DNA of 14,952 bases from Albidovulum sp. (GCA_030837825.1 JAUQYB010000123.1:1-14952); one strand, 5' to 3'. Counted from the first letter of the stretch, positions 1-7,305 are shown. Translations and numbers: made by a program. The notes: generated by a model not told the origin, from the letters alone.

Positions 1-1293
1 ATCCATCATCCACAGGCCGGCGGCGAAGAAGAAGAACATGAACGATGCGATCTCGCTCCAGACGAACACGGTGCCAAGTGTCAGCGTGGCGCTGATCATC
101 GAGATCACCCAGGCCGTCCGCACCCGGTCGAGCGTGCTGCCCTTGGGGAAGTCGCGCTTCGCGATCGCGACGATGGCGAGGATGAAGGCTGCAAACTGCG
201 AAAAGAAGGTCGGGAATCCGAAGGCGACCGCGAGCCCCAGCCAGTAGTTGTCGAGACTTCCCGTCATCCAGGGCGGCAGGTTCCAGGGCCGCTTGAAGAT
301 GCCGAAGACCGGTGTCGCGATCACCTGGTCGATCCCGTAGTCGAGAAGCACCCTGCGGGCGTTCGCGGTGCCCGAGTTGAAGGCGAGCTTGGTGATGATG
401 ACATAGAGCGCCGGCCCGTTCGAGGCGACCTCGAGCACGACGTAGAGCCCCAGGCAGAGCCAGGCCAGCGTCATCCACGGCCGCTGCAGGTTGCGCATCA
501 CGTAAAGCCACATGATCAGCAGGAACTGGATCACCATCGACAGGAACGGCCCGCTCGAAAGCGAGAAGAAGGTCGCAAGCGCCAGCACGGCGGTCTGGGC
601 CCAGAGCCGGAAGCTGCCCATCTGCTGCTTCATCGCAACGAAGAAGAGCCCGACCGACAGCGAGCAGAAGTAGCCGAAGTGGATCGTCTGGACGAAGACG
701 AACTGCACCCGGTCGAGCCCCATCCGCCGCGGATACTGCACGTCCTTGTTGGAGGTCAGGCCGGGAATCATCTCGATGAGCTTGGGGATGGTCAGGTGGC
801 CGGTCAGCGTCTCGTAGAGGATGAAGGGCAGGCTGAGCGTCAGGACGAAGGCGAAGAACCGCACGAAGCCAAGGAACTGGTCGAGGTCACGGATCGCGGC
901 GCGGCCGGCGAGATAGCCGCCCAGAAGGATCACCGTGTTGACGCCGGTGTAGGTCACGGCAACGCCCGCCGAGGCGTTCACGAAGACGCTGAGCGTGAAC
1001 CAGGACATGTGGAAGAGGATCATCCAGTCGATGTAGGTCACGCGGCCGTATTGCTTGCCGAGAAGCTTGAGCAGCAGAAGCGGGATGAGCAGCAGGAACA
1101 GAAGCCGCGACGGCGTCATGAGAAGCGTTCCGAGATGGAAGAACGCCGGAATGAGCAGCGCGATGAAGACCACCAGGGCGAAGAACGGCATGCGCTGCGC
1201 GGCCCGTCCCGCGCCGTCGGGGCGAACCACCACATGCCCGTCGCGCATCAGCACGCCGCCTGCTTGCGCCGGGAGTGTTCTCACGCCTGCCAC
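1..1293 (-). CDS. O-antigen ligase/polysaccharide polymerase-like membrane protein (C-terminus outside window)
   Basis: The frame is open from a GTG at 1293 to the window edge (431 codons, no stop), so the C-terminus is missing. The translation is strongly hydrophobic, with about nine or ten membrane segments, for example residues 36-60, 63-78, 88-108, 117-130, 143-163, 207-222, 232-264 and 272-290. A large loop follows at about 305-350, with NPP-like aromatic-rich sequence and a DNYWLGLAVAFG stretch at 349-360. This resembles the large-loop motif of Wzy/WaaL-type O-antigen polymerases and ligases. The FSLSSGPFLS stretch (243-252) resembles the family's T-x-S-R-G region. The GTG start is chosen because AAAAGGAGG lies 5 nt upstream; a later in-frame ATG (1248) lacks such a site. 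I infer a role in joining or polymerising surface polysaccharide at the inner membrane. No neighbouring glycosyltransferase is visible in the window to support this, and another multi-spanning protein is possible. Confidence 0.75.
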   Translation of the reverse strand, partial: MAGVRTLPAQAGGVLMRDGHVVVRPDGAGRAAQRMPFFALVVFIALLIPAFFHLGTLLMTPSRLLFLLLIPLLLLKLLGKQYGRVTYIDWMILFHMSWFTLSVFVNASAGVAVTYTGVNTVILLGGYLAGRAAIRDLDQFLGFVRFFAFVLTLSLPFILYETLTGHLTIPKLIEMIPGLTSNKDVQYPRRMGLDRVQFVFVQTIHFGYFCSLSVGLFFVAMKQQMGSFRLWAQTAVLALATFFSLSSGPFLSMVIQFLLIMWLYVMRNLQRPWMTLAWLCLGLYVVLEVASNGPALYVIITKLAFNSGTANARRVLLDYGIDQVIATPVFGIFKRPWNLPPWMTGSLDNYWLGLAVAFGFPTFFSQFAAFILAIVAIAKRDFPKGSTLDRVRTAWVISMISATLTLGTVFVWSEIASFMFFFFAAGLWMMD

Positions 1294-1298
1294 GCAAG

Positions 1299-1307
1299 CC
1301 TCCTTTT
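1299..1307 (-). promoter_or_regulatory. Strong Shine-Dalgarno site for the GTG start at 1293
   Basis: On the minus strand AAAAGGAGG ends 5 nt before the GTG at 1293-1291. It is the best ribosome-binding site in the area and decides the start of the polymerase-like gene in favour of GTG over the downstream GTG (1284) or ATG (1248). Confidence 0.75.
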
Positions 1308-1544
1308 CCTGCCTGCGTTTCTGCGGAAAGGATGACCTTTGCGCAAGGAGAGATGTGTTTTTCCTGCGGATCGGCAACAATCCGTGCCCCCTGAGGGATA
1401 AGTGCGGCGTGGGCGGCACACCGGCGCGACCCCGGAGCGGGGGCGGCAGGACCCTTGTGTCTCGTTGCGCCAACCGGCGTGGGGCCTGCCGGCCGGCAAC
1501 CGCGGGACGGGTGACGGGCCGTCGGAGCACAGGGCCCCGGGCGG

Positions 1545-1766
1545 TCAGCGTTTGTGCAGGAACCGACCGGTAAGACGGTCGCGGGACGCCACCCGCCACC
1601 TCAGCGATTTTCCCGCGAGCCAGGTCAGACGCTTGCGCAGCCTCGCCGCGAACGGCGGTTCCGCCTGATCATGCTCGTCAGGCGGAACCAGATCCGGAAA
1701 CACACGGGCACTCTTACCAACCACGACTCGTAACCCATTCAAATCGCACGATTGCAAGTATCGCAC
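1545..1766 (-). CDS. Doubtful small hypothetical protein (73 codons)
   Basis: This frame starts at a GTG (1766) and ends at TGA (1545). The C-terminal half has the high G+C third positions expected of coding DNA here and gives a basic peptide ending SRDRLTGRFLHKR. The N-terminal half has atypical codons and lies in lower-GC sequence, so a shorter form starting at the GTG at 1724 is possible. No good Shine-Dalgarno site is visible. The frame also spans the 1657-1689 inverted repeat, which may be why it is open. I recognise no family. It may be a chance frame. Confidence 0.25.
   Translation of the reverse strand: MRYLQSCDLNGLRVVVGKSARVFPDLVPPDEHDQAEPPFAARLRKRLTWLAGKSLRWRVASRDRLTGRFLHKR
1657..1689. 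repeat. Perfect 12-bp inverted repeat with 9-nt loop
   Basis: GGTTCCGCCTGA at 1657-1668 is matched exactly by its reverse complement at 1678-1689, separated by TCATGCTCG. The transcript of either strand could form a stable hairpin. Neither side has a T-run, so a classical intrinsic terminator is not supported, although it lies about 310 nt beyond the end of the 7.1-2.0 kb gene group and could act as a transcript 3' barrier. An operator or the end of a lost element are alternatives. Confidence 0.6.
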
Positions 1767-2002
1767 AAAGCCGGCAGCAGGCGAACCTGTCCAGTTGGAC
1801 TAGTCCCCCAGGTTGTTCATCGACAATGCACCGCACCCCGCCGGATTGGCCCGCAGCACGGTCGAGTGCGCCATGCCGATGGCGCATTTTCTCGACGATT
1901 TCGCCACGGTCGACCTTGCCGCAACCGCTTTCGCCCGGCCCGCCCGGTCGACGCGCCCGATTCGCCTGCGCGGGCCGTCCTGGATGACGCGCCGGGCCGC
2001 GG

Positions 2003-4045
2003 CTATGCCGGCAAGGCGCCGCTCGCGGCGATGGTCACGGTTTCGCGCCGGACGGCCAGATCCTGCGGCGAGGCGAGATGGGCGCGGCCGGCGCGGTGGC
2101 CGTCGTGGACGGCATGGGCGATGAGGCCGGGGGCGCGGGCATCCCCCACCCGTTCGAGGCTCGCCAGCCCCGCGTCCTGGAGCGCCAGCCAGAGCCCGTC
2201 GCGGGGTTCGCGCGAGGTGACGGGGACGAAGCCCGCGCAGGCGATCTCGGATCGCCGCCCGGTGAAGGTGCAGGTCAGTTCGGCCGCGCCGGGCGTGAGG
2301 TCGGTGACCACCGTCGATGTCACGATCCGCACCCCGCGCTCGATCAGCCGCGCCTGAAGGCGCGGTTGTTCGGTGGTGAAGATCGACCATTCGGCGGCGA
2401 CCTTTCCGGGCGTGACATAGGTGACGTCCAGCCCCTCTCCGGCCAGCCTGTCGGCGAGCGCGGCGGCGATATGGTATTCCTCGTCGTCGAAGATCACCAC
2501 CGGCCCCGCGGGGCGTGCGCCGCGCAGGATCGTGTCGGGGGTCATCGTGCGTGGGTCGGCGAAGCTGGTCACGCCCGCGGGATGGCTGCGACCCCGCCCG
2601 TCGGCGCGCCAGAGGCTGCCGGTCGCGACAAGGACATGACGCACGCCGGTCTCCAGCACCGCGGCGCGGTCCATTTCCGACGCCCGGAAAAGCTCGATAT
2701 TGGCGAGCTTGCCGATCTGGTGAACGCGCCAGTCGCGGACGCGCGCCCATTCGGCGAGGCCTGGCAGCGAAGATTCCAGCGTCACGCGCCCGCCCGGCTC
2801 GTCCTCCGCCTCGGCCAGCAATACCGGCACGCCGCGCCGGCCAAGCGTCAGCGCCGCCTCGAGCCCCGCCGGTCCGGCGCCGACGACCAGCACCGGGTCG
2901 GCCCGCCCCGTCACCGCGGGCGCCATCTCCGGGTGCCAGCCGCGGCGCCATTCCTCGCCCATCGTCGGGTTCTGGGTGCAGCGGATCGGCGCGCCGAGCC
3001 AGTCATGCGCATAGCAGATGTTGCAGCCGATGCATTCGCGGATGTCGTCAAGCCGGCCGTCGCGGATCTTTGCCGGCAGGAACGGGTCGGCGATCGACGG
3101 GCGCGCGGCGCCGACGAGGTCGAGGATGCCGCGGCGGACCTGGCCCAGCATCGTCTCGGGGCTGGTGAAGCGGCCGACGCTGACCACGGGCTTGCCGGTC
3201 ACCGCCTTCACATGGGCCACGTGGTCTTCGAGCGTCGCCTCCTTCACGAAGCGCGACGGGCCCATCTCGTGGCCGTAGTCCGGAACCGTGACGTCGAAGA
3301 GATCGACGAAGGGGGCGACCTGCGCGAGAAGCGCCGACCGCTCTTCCCTGCCCTCGCCGGCCTCGTCATAGACCTCGATCCTTGTGGCAAGTGCTGCGCG
3401 GTCGCCGAGCACCTCGCGGGTTTCCTCGACGAGATCGAGGTAGAGCCGCGCCCGCCCCGTGGCGTCGCCGCCGTAGCCGTCAGCCCGCCGGTTGGTCGAG
3501 GCGTCGAGGAACTGGGTCACGAGGTAGGTATGCGCGGCATAGACATAGACGATGTCGAATCCGGCCGCGAGGGCCCGCCGCGCCGCCGCCCGGTGCCAGT
3601 CGCGCAGGGCGCGGATGTCGTGCAGGTCCATCCGCTGGCACTGCCAGGGATTGCGTTCGGCCATCAGGCTGTCGGGCCCGAGGGACGCCTCGCGCGTCAG
3701 CGCGTTCGACGATCGCTGGCCGCCGTGCCAAAGTTCGACCCCGGCAAGGGCGCCGTGGGCATGGACCGCCGCGGTCATCGCTGCGTGGTTTCGCACGTCG
3801 CCGTCGTCCCAGAGCGAGGCATAGGGCGCGTGGGTGTCGTCCGAGCTGGGATGGATCGAGCAGTATTCGGTATTCACCACGCCCCAGCCGCCCTCGGCCT
3901 TGACCCCTCGCATGGCGGCGAGCGTGTGGGGGTGGAGGTTGCCCATGCCGGTGCAGTGCGGCACCTGGTAGAAGCGGTTGGGCGCGGTGACCGGGCCGAT
4001 CCGGACCGGCTCGAAGAGGATGTCGAAGCGGGGGTCGCGGGTCAT
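2003..4045 (-). CDS. Trimethylamine dehydrogenase-like FMN/4Fe-4S/FAD oxidoreductase (amine demethylase family)
   Basis: The 680-residue protein has an Old Yellow Enzyme-type TIM barrel (about 5-340), a 4Fe-4S motif with Cys338, 341, 344 and 356, then an FAD/ADP-binding part starting at GAGPAG (389-394). It matches trimethylamine dehydrogenase (TMADH) as I remember it: DPRFDILFEPVRIGP start, Cys31 at the place of the flavin-linking Cys30, Tyr169/His172 of the catalytic triad, and an aromatic pocket of Tyr61 (TMADH Y60), Tyr257 (W264) and Trp349 (near W355). Trp106 matches W105. The third triad residue Asp267 appears as Glu260, beside a 3-residue shortening. About 680 residues is shorter than TMADH (about 729) and close to the stachydrine/N-methylproline demethylase branch. 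It should oxidatively remove a methyl group from a tertiary or secondary amine and release formaldehyde. The ATG at 4045 is chosen because family members start M-x-R-D-P; it lies 13 nt past the stop of the preceding methyltransferase gene. An upstream ATG (4072) would overlap that gene. The exact substrate is unknown. Confidence 0.9.
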   Translation of the reverse strand: MTRDPRFDILFEPVRIGPVTAPNRFYQVPHCTGMGNLHPHTLAAMRGVKAEGGWGVVNTEYCSIHPSSDDTHAPYASLWDDGDVRNHAAMTAAVHAHGALAGVELWHGGQRSSNALTREASLGPDSLMAERNPWQCQRMDLHDIRALRDWHRAAARRALAAGFDIVYVYAAHTYLVTQFLDASTNRRADGYGGDATGRARLYLDLVEETREVLGDRAALATRIEVYDEAGEGREERSALLAQVAPFVDLFDVTVPDYGHEMGPSRFVKEATLEDHVAHVKAVTGKPVVSVGRFTSPETMLGQVRRGILDLVGAARPSIADPFLPAKIRDGRLDDIRECIGCNICYAHDWLGAPIRCTQNPTMGEEWRRGWHPEMAPAVTGRADPVLVVGAGPAGLEAALTLGRRGVPVLLAEAEDEPGGRVTLESSLPGLAEWARVRDWRVHQIGKLANIELFRASEMDRAAVLETGVRHVLVATGSLWRADGRGRSHPAGVTSFADPRTMTPDTILRGARPAGPVVIFDDEEYHIAAALADRLAGEGLDVTYVTPGKVAAEWSIFTTEQPRLQARLIERGVRIVTSTVVTDLTPGAAELTCTFTGRRSEIACAGFVPVTSREPRDGLWLALQDAGLASLERVGDARAPGLIAHAVHDGHRAGRAHLASPQDLAVRRETVTIAASGALPA

Positions 4046-4058
4046 CCGGCGGGCCGGC

Positions 4059-5555
4059 TCAAACGACTGCATGGGCTTCGTGGATCGAACGCAGCCGGGT
4101 GAGCAGGTCACTGGGCAGCGGCTCCGGCCCGGGTGCGGCGAGCCGCTTCTTCAGGTCGCGGTCGATCCGCTGATACAGCGTCTCATCGGGCTTCTCCGAT
4201 GTCGACACCGGCGTGTTGGCGCCGAAATAGCGGCTGGGCCAGAGGTTGGTGCGGCAGTGCCGCGCGGTATGCTCGTGACCGAGGACGGTGCCCTTCAACC
4301 CGATCTCGCGCAAAAGATCGAGCGCCAGCGCATCCTCGTCGATCTTCGTGCCGGCCCAGAGCGTGCGGAGCATCCCGGCATATTCGTCGCAGAGAAGGAG
4401 CGCGTGCAGGGAATAGGTGATCCCCTGGTCGAGCGAGCCGAGATAGTCGCAGGTGGCGGGCCGCGTGTGGAAGACCTGGCCCATCATCGTGGCGATCTCG
4501 AACACCGCATCCTGGCCGAAGCGGCGCGCGCGCGCCTCGCCGCCAAGGCCGGTGAAGGACGGCAGGCCGAGGTGCCGCCGCACCTGGCAGATCAACTGCT
4601 CGCCCAGCATGGTCTGCGGCAGGTTGCCGATGCCGCCGGTCTCCGGTTCCATGAAGTAGGGGTTGGTGGAGCCGATGCAGAAGACGCCCTCGCGCGCCGC
4701 CTGGCCGAGCACGATGCCGGCGAAATCGGTGGCAAGGCACTGGACGACCGTGCCCGCCGTGGTGATCGGCGTCGAGGCCCCGCCGATCGCGAGCGTGCCG
4801 ACGCTGACCGGCACCCCGGCACGGGCGGCGAGGATCACCTGTTCGATGTGGGTCTCGGCGAAATAGAGCGGCAAGGGCGTGACGATATGCAGGAAATAGG
4901 GCATTTCCGCCAGTTTTTCCCGCCCGCCCCTGAGCGCCGCCGCCATCTCGATCGCGGCTTCCAGCGAGCGCGTCCATTCGCAGAGGTATTCGAGCGGCTT
5001 GGTGGTGTTTTCCATCATGCACAGGAACTCGCCGATCTCGCCCCGAAGGGTCGAGTCCGCCACGTCCTTGCAGGCGACGCAGACCGCGTCGATGTTGTCG
5101 AGCCCGTCGGCGATCCGGGTGATCGCGGCGAGGTCGGCGCGGGTGCTCGGGCGCGGCTCGCCGGTCGCCTCGTCGAACACCTTGATGCAGGTCATCCCCG
5201 GCATGAACCAGGTATGATGCGCATCGATGTCGATGGCGCGCGTCCCGTCCCGGTTCCAGAGCCGGACCGATTTCGCCACGGTGGCCAGCGCGCGCCTGAC
5301 GACGAACGCGGGCATTCGCACCACGCCGTCGGGCGTGATCGTGCACCCGGCCCGGGTCAGCAGCCTTTCCGCCTCGGTACCGGAATCGAAGCGCAGGCCG
5401 ATCTCGGCGAGAAGCGTCAGCGCGGCCTCGACGACACGTTCGGCCTCGGTCGGCTCGATGGTGTCGTAGGGGCGGCTCGCGGCCGAATGCGGGCCACGAG
5501 GGGAGGTCGCGGGGGTATCGGGCGCGGCGTGCTTGCGTTGCGTGGAGCGGCGCAT
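4059..5555 (-). CDS. MttB-family (COG5598) methyltransferase, non-pyrrolysine, paralog 1
   Basis: This 498-residue protein has the full length of the trimethylamine:corrinoid methyltransferase (MttB) family and no internal stop, so it needs no pyrrolysine. After a basic, probably flexible N-terminus (1-28), the family fold starts at RPYDTIEP. Recognisable stretches are WFMPGMTCIKV (116-126), GGASTPITTAG (258-268), RPATCDYLG (365-373) and a C-terminal EHTARHC motif. Known non-pyrrolysine members demethylate quaternary amines such as glycine betaine and pass the methyl group to a corrinoid protein; the substrate here is unknown. GGAGG sits 7 nt before the ATG. The gene lies 89 nt after its paralog, with its own promoter in the gap, and 13 nt before the TMADH-like gene, suggesting joint transcription with the latter. 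Several Cys residues (123, 159, 162, 179, 192) recur in both paralogs. No corrinoid-binding protein is seen nearby. Confidence 0.9.
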   Translation of the reverse strand: MRRSTQRKHAAPDTPATSPRGPHSAASRPYDTIEPTEAERVVEAALTLLAEIGLRFDSGTEAERLLTRAGCTITPDGVVRMPAFVVRRALATVAKSVRLWNRDGTRAIDIDAHHTWFMPGMTCIKVFDEATGEPRPSTRADLAAITRIADGLDNIDAVCVACKDVADSTLRGEIGEFLCMMENTTKPLEYLCEWTRSLEAAIEMAAALRGGREKLAEMPYFLHIVTPLPLYFAETHIEQVILAARAGVPVSVGTLAIGGASTPITTAGTVVQCLATDFAGIVLGQAAREGVFCIGSTNPYFMEPETGGIGNLPQTMLGEQLICQVRRHLGLPSFTGLGGEARARRFGQDAVFEIATMMGQVFHTRPATCDYLGSLDQGITYSLHALLLCDEYAGMLRTLWAGTKIDEDALALDLLREIGLKGTVLGHEHTARHCRTNLWPSRYFGANTPVSTSEKPDETLYQRIDRDLKKRLAAPGPEPLPSDLLTRLRSIHEAHAVV

Positions 5556-5578
5556 GGTCCATCCTCCGGAGAGCTTGC

Positions 5579-5591
5579 GTCAAAGTTTGAC
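5579..5591. promoter_or_regulatory. 13-bp palindrome at the start region of paralog 1
   Basis: GTCAAA-G-TTTGAC is a perfect palindrome overlapping the proposed -10 box (5588-5593) and start point of the paralog 1 gene. A further GTCAAA lies at 5602-5607, so TTTGACT (5586-5592) also pairs with AGTCAAA (5601-5607) across 8 nt. This arrangement suits a repressor operator. The regulator is not in the window. Confidence 0.5.
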
Positions 5592-5616
5592 TATCAGATC
5601 AGTCAAAATTTGGCAA
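5588..5616 (-). promoter_or_regulatory. Promoter of MttB-type paralog 1
   Basis: On the minus strand TTGCCA (5616-5611) and TAGTCA (5593-5588) are separated by exactly 17 nt, and the start codon follows about 33 nt further on. The whole block including the spacer is nearly repeated upstream of paralog 2, which supports it as a functional element. The -10 box is a weak match to consensus, so an activator or a different sigma factor is possible. Confidence 0.6.
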
Positions 5617-5644
5617 CGCCTCTCACGGGGAAGGATGCCCGATG

Positions 5645-7135
5645 TCACGCCGAACGGCGCGCCGCGATCGCACGCAGCCCTGCGAGCAATGCGGGATCGA
5701 GCGGCGCAGGCCCCGGCGCCGCCAGGCGCCGCGCCAGATCGAGGTCGATCCGCTCCTTGAGATCGAGGTCGGGCCTGTCGGTGGCGGAAAGCGGGGCATT
5801 GGCGCCGAGGTAGAGCGAGGGCCAGTTCACCGTCCGGCAGTGGCGTGCGGTGTGGGCATGGCCGAGATAGTTGCCGAAGGGACCGATCTCGCGCGCGGGG
5901 CCGAGCGCGATCTGGTCGTCGGTGACGGGTGCCCCCCGCCAGAGCGTGCGCAGGAGCCCGGCAAGGTCGTTGGCCAGCAGCAGCGAATGGACCGAGTAGG
6001 TGATGCCGTTGTCGTGCAGGCCCAGATAGTCGCAGGTCGCCGGCCGGCAGAAAAAGACCTGGGTCAGCAGGGTCGAAAGCTCCCACACCGCGTCCTGGTT
6101 GAAACGCCGCGCCTTCACCCGCCCGGCGAAGGCAGTGAACGAGGGGATGCCGATCTGCCGGCGAATCTGGCAGATGATCTGCTCGCCCAGCATGACCTGC
6201 GCGATCGACCCGATCGCCCCGGTCGCGCCTTCCATGAAATAGGCCATGCCCGCGCCGATGCAGAAGGCGCCCGGCACGGCGAGCTGCGCCAGCACCATCG
6301 CCCCGAAATCGGTCGCGAGTGCGTGCATCACGCAGCCCGCCGTGGTGATCGGCGAGGAGGCGCCGCCGAAGGCCACGGTGCCGGAGACGACCGGGACGCC
6401 GGCCCGCACGCAGGTCAGGATCTGGTCGACATGGGTGGCCGCATAGCTCGCCGGCAGCGGCGTGACGAGGTGGAGGAAATAGGGCCTTTCCCGCAGGGCC
6501 TTCCTGCCCCCGCGCAGCTCCGCCGCCATCTCGATCGCAGCCCTGAGCGTGGCGTCATGCTCGCAGAGAAACTCCAGCGGCTTGGCGGTATTCTCCATGA
6601 GGCAGAGGAACTCGCCGATCTCGCCTGCGGGGGTGGAATTGGGCACGTCCTTGCAGGCAACGCAGACCGCGTCGATGTTGTCGAGCCCGTCGGCGATGCG
6701 GGTGATCCGGGCAAGATCGGCCAGCGTGCTGTCGCGGGAGGCGCCGGTGTCCCAGTCGTAGACCTTGATGCAGGTCATGCCGGGGATGAACCAGCAATGG
6801 TCCTTGTCGAGGTCGATCGCCGCGGTGCCGTCGCGGTTCCACAGCCGCACCGATTTCGCACAGCCTTCCAGCGCCCGGCGCGTGACATGTTCGGGGATGC
6901 GGACCACGCCTTCCGCCACCGTGCAGCCGCCGGCGGCGAAAATCAGATCGGCCTCGGTGCCCGGCTCGTACCGGACGCCGATCTCGGCCACATAGGAAAT
7001 CGCGGCATCGAGGATTCGCCCGGCCTCCTCCGCGGCGATCGGATCATAGGGACGGTTGACGGTGGAATGCAGGCCCCGGGATGTGACAGGCGCGGCCTCC
7101 GGCTCACTCCGCCGGCGTTGCACGGAACGACGCAT
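5645..7135 (-). CDS. MttB-family (COG5598) methyltransferase, non-pyrrolysine, paralog 2
   Basis: This is a 496-residue, full-length MttB-type protein and the first gene of the leftward group. It aligns with paralog 1 end to end with about one residue of length change, sharing the MRRS-x-QR basic start, RPYD at 29-32, GMTCIKV, the invariant block ITRIADGLDNIDAVCVACKD, GGASSPITTAG and TARHC. By eye well over half of the residues are identical, so this looks like a gene duplication. The paralogs differ in likely pocket stretches, for example AYFMEGATGAIG here against PYFMEPETGGIG there, which hints at different substrates. There is no internal stop, hence no pyrrolysine. GGAGGGG lies 6 nt before the ATG. 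The protein should act in the cytoplasm on a methylated amine and would be expected to need a corrinoid partner, which is not seen in the window. Confidence 0.9.
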   Translation of the reverse strand: MRRSVQRRRSEPEAAPVTSRGLHSTVNRPYDPIAAEEAGRILDAAISYVAEIGVRYEPGTEADLIFAAGGCTVAEGVVRIPEHVTRRALEGCAKSVRLWNRDGTAAIDLDKDHCWFIPGMTCIKVYDWDTGASRDSTLADLARITRIADGLDNIDAVCVACKDVPNSTPAGEIGEFLCLMENTAKPLEFLCEHDATLRAAIEMAAELRGGRKALRERPYFLHLVTPLPASYAATHVDQILTCVRAGVPVVSGTVAFGGASSPITTAGCVMHALATDFGAMVLAQLAVPGAFCIGAGMAYFMEGATGAIGSIAQVMLGEQIICQIRRQIGIPSFTAFAGRVKARRFNQDAVWELSTLLTQVFFCRPATCDYLGLHDNGITYSVHSLLLANDLAGLLRTLWRGAPVTDDQIALGPAREIGPFGNYLGHAHTARHCRTVNWPSLYLGANAPLSATDRPDLDLKERIDLDLARRLAAPGPAPLDPALLAGLRAIAARRSA

Positions 7136-7168
7136 GGCAAACCCCTCCGGTCAACTATCAATAAATGC

Positions 7169-7197
7169 TGATTAACAGTTCAGTCAAAATCTGGCAA
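7169..7197 (-). promoter_or_regulatory. Promoter of MttB-type paralog 2
   Basis: TTGCCA (7197-7192) and TAATCA (7174-7169) are spaced by exactly 17 nt on the minus strand. The spacer contains TTTTGACTGA, as in the promoter of paralog 1; over about 31 positions the two differ at only four. The start codon is about 34 nt beyond the -10 box. A GTCAAA half-site occurs here on the plus strand (7183-7188) and a GTCAAC at 7150-7155, but the perfect 13-bp palindrome seen upstream of paralog 1 is absent. Confidence 0.6.
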
Positions 7198-7305
7198 CGA
7201 CGATCATTCGATGATGAACCGGGAGCATGTTGTATGGCACGCTGCGCGGCGGTGCGACCGAGACGGAATCAAGCGGCGCGGCGGCTTTGGCGCGCGGCAC
7301 GGTGC

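Larger units (their letters stand above)
1294..2002. other. 709-nt stretch without a confident gene
   Basis: It lies between the stop of the flavoprotein gene (2003) and the start of the polymerase-like gene (1293). The part at about 1690-1770 is visibly less GC-rich than the surroundings. It contains a perfect 12-bp inverted repeat (1657-1689), a pair of ATCGCAC direct repeats (1743-1749 and 1760-1766) and one doubtful small reading frame (1545-1766). I see no terminator with a T-run, no tRNA and no recognisable insertion sequence. It probably holds the promoter region of the polymerase-like gene and possibly gene remnants. Confidence 0.6.

Noticed and set aside
679..1573. Plus-strand frames opposite the polymerase-like gene (679-1335, 1055-1573).
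   Set aside because: The minus-strand frame gives a coherent multi-pass membrane protein from a GTG with a strong ribosome-binding site. The plus frames give charged, repetitive peptides.
4059..7135. Pyrrolysine (in-frame TAG) in the MttB-type genes.
   Set aside because: Both frames run full family length with no internal stop, so they are non-pyrrolysine homologs.
2078..7171. Very long open frames on the plus strand (2078-4102, 3978-5813, 5642-7171).
   Set aside because: They are antisense to three clear gene families. High GC at third positions removes stops from the opposite strand; their translations are low-complexity Arg/Ala/Gly/Asp-rich sequence without domains.
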